This document shows, in pieces, positions 58,427-64,000 of a stretch of 64,000 nucleotides of DNA. The stretch covers positions 229,374,023-229,438,022 of the forward strand of contig OY992536.1 in the NCBI GenBank assembly GCA_963921195.1. The letters are read 5' to 3'. A model generated the notes under the pieces. The model worked only from the letters and a program-made list of their open reading frames with translations. It did not search any database and was not told the DNA's origin. Both the position numbers and the translations under genes were made by a program. Each line of letters starts with the position of its first letter. The stretch's first letter is position 1. The stretch is from Pegoplata infirma. Lineage: Eukaryota; Arthropoda; Insecta; Diptera; Anthomyiidae.

Positions 58427-58505
58427 CTTGCATGATCTCATTGACATATTTCAAATATTTTCGTTGTAATAGCTCGTGATAAAAAAAATATTGGTTATGT
58501 TGCAC
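58427..58505 (-). CDS. Candidate upstream exon of the unrecognised gene
   Basis: ATAATTCAG acceptor (ending 58506) and a consensus GTAAGT donor (58426-58421) enclose 79 bp reading VQHNQYFFYHELLQRKYLKY then VNEIMQ. The peptide looks like a helical protein segment, not AT-rich noise. No in-frame ATG or 5' exon was identified, so the start of the gene is unknown. Confidence 0.45.
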
Positions 58506-59118
58506 CTGAATTATTTTTAATAAAGTCCTTATCACCTTTATTTAAATTATTTTTTTATTATTTTCTTATCAAAGCTACGTGTTTAATTTGTCAATATGTT
58601 ATAAATTGTTAATTTTATTAAAGGTCCATACCGGATAAAAAATTCGAGTAGTTTGTTATCTTTTATTGCTCATTTTTATAAAGATTGCTTGCAATGATGA
58701 GTGGTTTTTGTTATTTTTAGATAACTTATCCCTAAATAGTTCTTATTTTTATATTAAAAAGCACTTTTCTTTAGGTTTTCTCAATTCAATGCTAATTTTT
58801 TGTGCCAAAAAAATGTGTGAATAAAAATTTACATGCCGAACTAATTTTTTCTATTGTTTGGGTACACAAAGTTTACGTCAGCTGTCAAAAGAATGTTAAC
58901 AGTGATGCCATTCGCTCGAGATGTATTTTACAGTGGGGCAATTATTTTGGATTCGAATTTTTCGCCAAAAAACAAAATGGTCCGTTTCAAACGGAATCCT
59001 ATTCGAAATCCGGAACTCATTAAGAATACCGAACTTGCAAAAAAATATATGACCTTGACCTCTAAAAGTATAATGTGCTGTTCAAACCCGTGGGGACGTA
59101 CCCTGTTTGGGAGGGGCA
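58506..59118. other. Region where the 5' end of the minus-strand gene is expected
   Basis: No ATG-initiated exon with a matching donor could be found on the minus strand. A plus-strand 90-codon frame (58854-59126, containing RFKRNPIRNPELIKNTELAK) has reasonable composition but no recognisable similarity or splice support. Confidence 0.35.
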
Positions 59119-59122
59119 GGGG

Positions 59123-59338
59123 TTAACTTATATATATATATATTTGTTCCTCTAACTCCAACAAGGAGCATAGGGCCTCAACAAGAGAATTCCAATTAGC
59201 TCGATCTGATGCTCGATGTTTTATTTCACTCCAACTTAGATGTAATTTTGAAGATTCTATCTCAATGTGGCGTTTCCAGGTTTGCGAAGGTCGTCCTCTA
59301 CGTCGGCTACCCTGGGGGTTCCAATCTATGGCTTGTCT
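59123..59338 (-). pseudogene. C-terminal end of an RTE-type LINE reverse transcriptase
   Basis: On the minus strand the frame reads QAIDWNPQGSRRRGRPSQTW, KRHIEIE..., SWSEIKHRASDRANW and SLVEALCSLLE before a TA-repeat tail and stop. The WNPxGxxxRGRPxxTW...W...A.DR..W..LV.ALC pattern is the typical extreme C terminus of RTE-clade proteins (family knowledge). Only about 65 codons remain, so it is a severely 5'-truncated insertion. Confidence 0.8.
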
Positions 59339-59340
59339 TG
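59131..59340 (-). mobile_element. 5'-truncated RTE LINE insertion with 12-bp TSD
   Basis: Flanked by GGGGTTAACTTA on both sides (59119-59130, 59341-59352). The element's 3' end (plus-strand left) is a short TA microsatellite, as RTE elements often have in place of poly(A). Confidence 0.85.
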
Positions 59341-59814
59341 GGGGTTAACTTAACATGATTTAATTAAACTGCTTATTAAACTGCTTATTAAACTGCTTAT
59401 GCCTATACTTTCTTGTTTTTGAATTATAAAGCGTTTTTGCTTAGCAGGCCTTAGCGTAATTGATTTTGTCTGCGAATAAAATTATTATTATTATTGTTAT
59501 TATTATAGAACCACAGTTCTTAATAGCTAACTAATAGAGGCATGTCACAGACTCAATTTTGTTCGGATTTGGAAAAGTGGTTTACTCGTAAAACGCAAAG
59601 AGAATATTTTCTGGGAATGAAACCACTTTTATGCAATTCAATTCCACTTTGATTTTTGAAAGTGATTTCATTTCCAAAATTATAACATTCGTGTTGTATT
59701 TTTCCCCCTAAAAGTTTTTCTGAGTTGCAGGGCTTCGGCCGGATTTAGGGATTTCAAACTTCATGCATTAAGCACACCCTCTCCTACTTAAAAGAGTTTT
59801 TAGTTTAAAAAAAA

Positions 59815-60107
59815 TATTTAACATGCCAACACAAATTTTGAATATTTTTTTCCATAATCTACAATAAATTAGCAATTATAATCCGAAAAAATAATAAAAA
59901 ATTTTGGAAAATGAAAAAAGATATAAATGAACCAAAATTAATCCAACTAATTTTAGGAATTAATAAGTCCATTTTGGATTATTTTTGATTTTTTTATATT
60001 TTTTTTCTTTTTTCAAAATTTTTTACTGATTTTTCGGTTTATAATTGCTAATTTAGCGTAGATTATGGAAAAAATATTCCAAATTTGTTTTGGCATGTTA
60101 AAATAGT
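59815..60107. mobile_element. Foldback MITE, TTAACATGCCAA(A)ACA ends
   Basis: TTTAACATGCCAACACAAAT at the left is mirrored by ATTTGTTTTGGCATGTTAAA at the right. CCATAATCTAC and ATTAGCAATTATAA are also mirrored, giving arms of about 130 bp. Non-coding. Confidence 0.7.
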
Positions 60108-60204
60108 AAAAAAAAATAAGATTAATCAGAAAATAAATCCACTTATTAAAAAACACAGCATATGTCATGATGTACTATTTTCTCACTTTAGGTATGAACA
60201 GAAA

Positions 60205-62396
60205 AAGCCCGGCACGACTTTTTCCATACGATTTGACAGTTAAAAACCGTGACCGGCACGACAAAAAATTAAAACTTATTTTATTTTATCTCCGGGTTCT
60301 CTCAATCTCTCTCTCTCACACTCCAGGGTTGCCGCATTTTCACAACAATTTTTAATTTTTTCATTCACAATGGTGTAACAAACGTACAGTAGTGCCAACT
60401 TAATCACATTGACTGTGTGATAAGCGATTTTTTTCCGTAAAATTACCCGAATTTTATTAAAAGTTGGCACCACTGAACAAACAAATGACATTTTTTGCCG
60501 TCGCCGTCCCCCGTCATTGTTTTGGGCCTATATTCTCCGGCAACGGCAACCGTCCCCCGTGCCGTGCTTGTTCTGTTTCTACCTTTTGATTACTTTTTGA
60601 CAGCTCTAATGCAAACGCTGGCGTTTTCGCTTTGACATACAGAAACAGTTTTAATTCCAGTGTCCAAAAATGTTGGAATCTTTTGACTCATATTTTTCGA
60701 TGCAAAAACAGGAACAGAGCAAGCACGGCACGGGGGACGGTTTCCAATTAGAATGAGTTTCGCTACCTCTAAGAAATAGAACAAATGTTCACGCAAAAAA
60801 AAACTTGGGTGCGATTTCATAATAAAATGTTCCAATTTTACCAAGCAGATAGGGAGGAATCCCATTAAACAATAGTGGTATTCATTTAACCGTATATTTA
60901 TACGCGACTCGTATTTGTATAATTATACGAGGTGGTTTTTATGAATGCCCCTTTTTGATTACCTGGTATTACTTACACAATTGTCAAAACAAAAAAACTA
61001 ATTTTTGTATTTGGAAAATTTACAATGCCACAAATAAAACAAAATTTCAAACAATTAATAAATTTTAAATAAATTAATAAATTTACTGCAAACAAAAATA
61101 TTTTTTATCTTATTTTTTTAATATTTGTCATTTTTAACAAGATTGCCAAATTGTAAAAAAACAAAAAATAGCAAAAAATATCAAAATTATTTGAACATTG
61201 GCAATCCTAAACCTGTATAATTATACGATACAAGTTTACGCACCAAAATATGTGTACAAATATATCAGGCCTCGTAAAATATTTTTGACAATAATTGTGT
61301 AAACTAACCAGATATACACGGTATACGAGGTGTATATACGGTTAAATGAATACCACTAATATATTTTGATATTTTGCCAAAACGCTTAGGAACATCCCAG
61401 TAAACAAAATGTTAACAACATTTGCACAAAAGTGCTTGGTAAATATTGCCATTCATGTCGTATAAAAAAAAACTTAAATGCTTAATAAAAATACCCAATC
61501 TTGTTTTGTATAAAAAATAAAAGAAATTTAGTAATATTTTTTTTTATTATTTTTATTATTATTCATTATTTATTTAGTATTACTAAAATTAAATACAATA
61601 AAAACAATACAAAACATACAATAAAATATGTACAATACAATAAAAATACAATTACATTAAACATAAAATACACAAAACTTACATATCTAATATGTAGATA
61701 TTAACAATACTGCATCTTCCTTCAGGCGTTGATCAAAAAAAAGTCGTATACCTAGAAAAAAAACAATTAAAAGTTAATTAATTTTACAAAATATTAAACA
61801 AGAACAAACAAAATTTTATACTAACCTTGTTGGAATGTATTTGTTTATTTATGTATAGTTTTTTTTCACACGTTCATTTGGATTGAAGCCTGAAAATAGA
61901 GTTATTGAATGAACTAGTTCATTTGAACTAGTTCAAATGAACTGAACATTTTTTCGTTCGTGTATTAGGTCTACTGTGCACGCCCATGCAAAAATTTACC
62001 AAGTTTTAACGAAAATAAATCAATTTAGTAGCGGGTAATAATAAACAAGTCGTTTAGCATAATGTTTAAAAGTACTTGCAATGTGCCAAGCAAGCTTGGT
62101 AATATTTGTTAACAACATAAATATGAAATTTTAGCTTTGACAGAGGAAAACAAAACAAGGCTTGCGAAAAATGTTAAAACTCTATAGAAAAAAAAATTTA
62201 CCAAGCATGATTGCATAATTTTACACACCGGATTTTTTTGCGTGTTATTTTACACCGGCGCAAGCACGGCATGTGGGACGGTTTTCAATTAGAATGAGTT
62301 TCGCTACCTTTAAAAAATAGAACAAATGTTATTTTACAGCGGCGCCGGCCACCGTTTTTATATGTCAAATCGTATGGAAAAAGTCATGCCGGGCTT
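60205..62396. mobile_element. TIR element, AAGCCCGGCACGACTTTTTC ends
   Basis: AAGCCCGGCACGACTTTTTC and the following CATACGATTTGACA occur at the left and inverted at the right (AAGCCCGGCATGACTTTTTC). A second pair of matching blocks, GCACGG...GGGACGG and TTAGAATGAGTTTCGCTACC, appears in direct orientation at about 60722-60790 and 62270-62330. The ends are clear but no TSD was found. It contains the MITE 60873-61358. Confidence 0.55.
60873..61358. mobile_element. MITE with TAGTGGTATTCATTTAACCG ends
   Basis: TAGTGGTATTCATTTAACCG and its continuation GTATAT occur at the left and inverted at the right (ATATACGGTTAAATGAATACCACTA). TATACGAGG blocks lie just inside each end. It is 486 bp and non-coding. 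The TSD may be TA. Confidence 0.8.
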
Positions 62397-62398
62397 GA

Positions 62399-62450
62399 CT
62401 GGTTTACACAACCAGTAGCCCAGAAATGAGCTACTGGTTGTGTAAACCAG
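62399..62450. repeat. Perfect 21-bp hairpin with 10-nt loop
   Basis: CTGGTTTACACAACCAGTAGC (62399-62419), loop CCAGAAATGA, then the exact reverse complement (62430-62450). It lies directly outside the right end of the 60205-62396 element. Confidence 0.9.
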
Positions 62451-62701
62451 AGTCATAGAGTAGTCCAACAAATGGCGTTTGAAAAAGTAGTAAACAAAAA
62501 CCATATGGTATTGTTTACGAAATTTTATCACAAATCGAAATGTGAGCGAGATGGAAGATACCAGTTTTACAGTGAGAATGCAGATTGTTTTTTGTCTCTC
62601 TTTGCTTTGCGTTTGAACTTTAGTTTGGCATTGCCAGAATTTTCCAATTATCTTTGGTGATGCCAGATCTACAAAACGGTCGATGGATTACTATGTCACT
62701 A

Positions 62702-62981
62702 CACACAAAAAAATATTTTACCAATAACTTGGGAGGATATGCGTTTTTAAAGTTTTTTACATTAATTATGAAAAATTTTGCAATATTTTACCAAGTTTTT
62801 GCATAATTTTGGTTAAGGTTTGTAAAATTACACAAGGTTAAATACTCTTATGAATATTTTCTAAACTTTTATCAGAAACAAGCAAAAACTTGGTAAAATG
62901 ATGCTATTTTTTGCATAATATATGCAAAAAACTTTAAAAACGCATATCCTCCCAAGTACTTGGCAAAAATTTTTTTGTGTG
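62702..62981. mobile_element. TA-target MITE with ~60-bp TIRs just upstream of YL-1
   Basis: CACACAAAAAAATATTTTACC and CTTGGGAGGATATGCGTTTT at the left are inverted at the right (AAAACGCATATCCTCCCAAG ... TTTTTTTGTGTG), flanked by TA (62700-62701, 62982-62983). It is 280 bp. Its right end is 222 bp from the YL-1 start codon, so it may lie in or next to the promoter. Confidence 0.9.
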
Positions 62982-63027
62982 TATGGTGTAAACATTTATT
63001 ACCAACACTGTTATATTTTCTAAAAAT

Positions 63028-63040
63028 CTGGCAACACTGC
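63028..63040 (+). promoter_or_regulatory. Possible core promoter motif of YL-1
   Basis: CTGGCAACACTGC, 164 bases before the ATG, resembles the dipteran TATA-less core promoter element consensus YGGTCACACTR (Motif 1). One or two positions differ, and similar CAACACTG strings occur elsewhere in the window, so this is tentative. Confidence 0.3.
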
Positions 63041-63203
63041 ATAATTATTATTTTGGCATTCGAAAAGTTTATACAAATTTCGGGAAAATTAACGCAAATT
63101 TTTATTTATATCTGTTTATATCTATAATTTTTAGTTAATATCTAAAGGCTATTTTTTAAAAAACTTGAAACTCATTGCATTTATTGTTTACAACAAATTA
63201 AAT

Positions 63204-63337
63204 ATGGCCGCACAACGTGCAAGACGCTCAAATGCCGGTACTAGAATTGCAAAACTTTTAGATGATGAGGAAGAGGATGAATTCTATAAAACATCTTATG
63301 GAGGCTTCCAAGAAGAGGTTGAAGATAAAGAATATGA
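63204..63337 (+). CDS. YL-1: YL-1 (Vps72 homologue), exon 1
   Basis: Starts MAAQRARRSNAGTRIAKLLD at the first ATG, followed by DDEEEDEFYKTSYGGFQEE. This is the N-terminal histone H2A.Z/H2Av-H2B binding segment of the YL1 family. The protein is a subunit of the SRCAP/Tip60 (Domino) chromatin remodelling complexes that exchange H2A variants in the nucleus. The donor is a GTAAGC following TATGA. Joined to exon 2 it reads EYEQKDEE, matching Drosophila as I recall it. Confidence 0.93.
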
Positions 63338-63396
63338 GTAAGCAACATATTAATTGAATACATTTTGGTAAATTGATTATTTAATTAACCCCACAG

Positions 63397-63824
63397 ACAA
63401 AAAGACGAGGAAGATGATGTTGTTGACTCTGACTTCAGTATAGATGAAAATGATGAACCTGTGTCAGATCATGACGAAGAAGCCGGAAAGAAACGTAAAC
63501 GTACAGGTATCAATACAAAAGCTTATAAAGAACCTAAACTTGTTAAGAAAGACGATAAATCCGCAACTACGGTTGTAAAAAAGAATGTGGCAAAAGTACT
63601 TAAAAAGAGAGTGCGACCAAGATTTACAGTTCTTGATTCAGCACGTAAATCAATTAGAGCTTCCACTGCTATCAAAACTCAGGCCACCAAAGTTCGTCTG
63701 AAAGAAATGGATGATGCTCGTAAAAAGAAGAAAAAATTCGTAAAAATCGAGGAATATATGCCCACACAGGAGGAATTGTTGGAGGAAGCAAAAGTAACCG
63801 AAGAAGAAAATATTAAGTCATTGG
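63397..63824 (+). CDS. YL-1: YL-1 (Vps72 homologue), exon 2; gene continues off the window
   Basis: After a 59-bp intron (63338-63396, ending CCCCACAG) the frame continues QKDEEDDVVDSDFSIDENDE, then the basic KKRKRTGINTKAYKEPK and the strongly conserved RPRFTVLDSARKSIRASTA, IKTQATKVRLKEMDDARKKK and EEYMPTQEELLEEAK. It ends TTGG before a GTGAGT donor (phase 1). The first 187 codons are present. The C-terminal YL1_C domain must lie beyond 64000. The next intron already carries a hAT MITE at 63844. Confidence 0.95.
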
Positions 63825-63843
63825 GTGAGTATTGATTTTAAAG

Positions 63844-64000
63844 CAATGTTTCCCAACCTTTTTTTGGCCATGCCCCACTTTTAAGTTTAAAAAACCAAAA
63901 TGTCCCCCCTAACTCAAGAAAAATTAATAAATTTTTCAAATTTGTTTTAAAATTCAAAATTTACTTGTAGTTAAGCAAACTTTTTGTTAAAATCATCTTT
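63844..64000 (-). mobile_element. hAT MITE (20974 family) in YL-1 intron 2, cut by window end
   Basis: Starts CAATGTTTCCCAACCTTT and continues through ATGCCCCACTTTTAAGTTT, matching the reverse complement of the right part of 20974-21310. The other end lies outside the window. Confidence 0.75.

Noticed and set aside
58854..59126. 90-codon plus-strand frame before the LINE fragment
   Set aside because: No recognisable family, no splice sites or Kozak context, and it overlaps the edge of an insertion. Kept only as a remark.

Overview
This 64 kb window is AT-rich nuclear DNA from an insect, most likely a higher (calyptrate-type) fly. The evidence is: (i) a clear Sex combs extra/dRing gene and the start of a YL-1 (Vps72) gene, both close to their Drosophila counterparts as I remember them; (ii) short spliceosomal introns with GTAAGT-type donors; (iii) many copies of the dipteran dispersed repeat that begins TATACCCTCCA and carries an ACCCCATAAAGTATATAT block. 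The species is inference; nothing here fixes it.

Only about 5% of the window looks like host coding sequence. Sce occupies 43184-44736 (+, two exons, essentially complete). An unrecognised gene lies on the minus strand, with a well supported last exon at 52348-52791 and two plausible upstream exons at 58291-58343 and 58427-58505. YL-1 exons 1 and 2 are at 63204-63824 (+) and the gene runs off the right edge. No rRNA, tRNA, operon or CRISPR was seen.

The rest is dense, nested transposon DNA. Many insertions can be delimited exactly from terminal inverted repeats (TIRs) and target-site duplications (TSDs). The showpiece is an intact Ty3/mag-type LTR retrotransposon (28888-33895: 160-bp LTRs differing at one base, 5-bp TSD TGTTA, tRNA-Ser primer site, 1349-codon Gag-Pol). 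Elements with perfect 8-bp TSDs (hAT-like) lie at 4881-8356, 9197-10115, 13775-14299, 20974-21310, 46866-47247 and 57178-57690. Elements with 3-bp TWA/TTT-type TSDs (PIF/Harbinger-like) lie at 10395-11296, 24753-25016, 46779-47855 and 53483-55800. TA-TSD elements lie at 14904-15835, 16097-20177, 37079-38472, 39251-40989 and 62702-62981. There is one 83-bp TTAA (piggyBac-type) MITE at 47965-48047 and a 5'-truncated RTE-type LINE tail at 59131-59340.

Region by region: 1-4.6 kb holds MITE relics; 4.9-8.4 kb a 3.5 kb element with ~970-bp arms built from ~165-bp modules around a broken ORF; 8.5-16 kb minisatellite relics and several TIR elements; 16-20.2 kb a multiply nested stack; 20-28 kb repeats and MITEs; 28.9-33.9 kb the retrotransposon; 35-41 kb giant palindromes and TA elements; 41-43 kb palindromic arrays; 43-45 kb Sce; 45-51.7 kb three copies of a long-TIR element plus a 2 kb inverted minisatellite; 52.3-58.5 kb the unknown gene, whose putative intron holds a 2.3 kb element carrying ~36 copies of a 35-bp bipalindromic repeat; 59-63 kb LINE fragment and TIR elements; then YL-1.

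The best candidates for something undescribed are the modular-arm element at 4881-8356 and its palindromic relative at 35092-37042, the 0.7 kb-arm inverted minisatellite at 48560-50609 (a possible hairpin-RNA source), and the bipalindromic minisatellite at 54049-55305.
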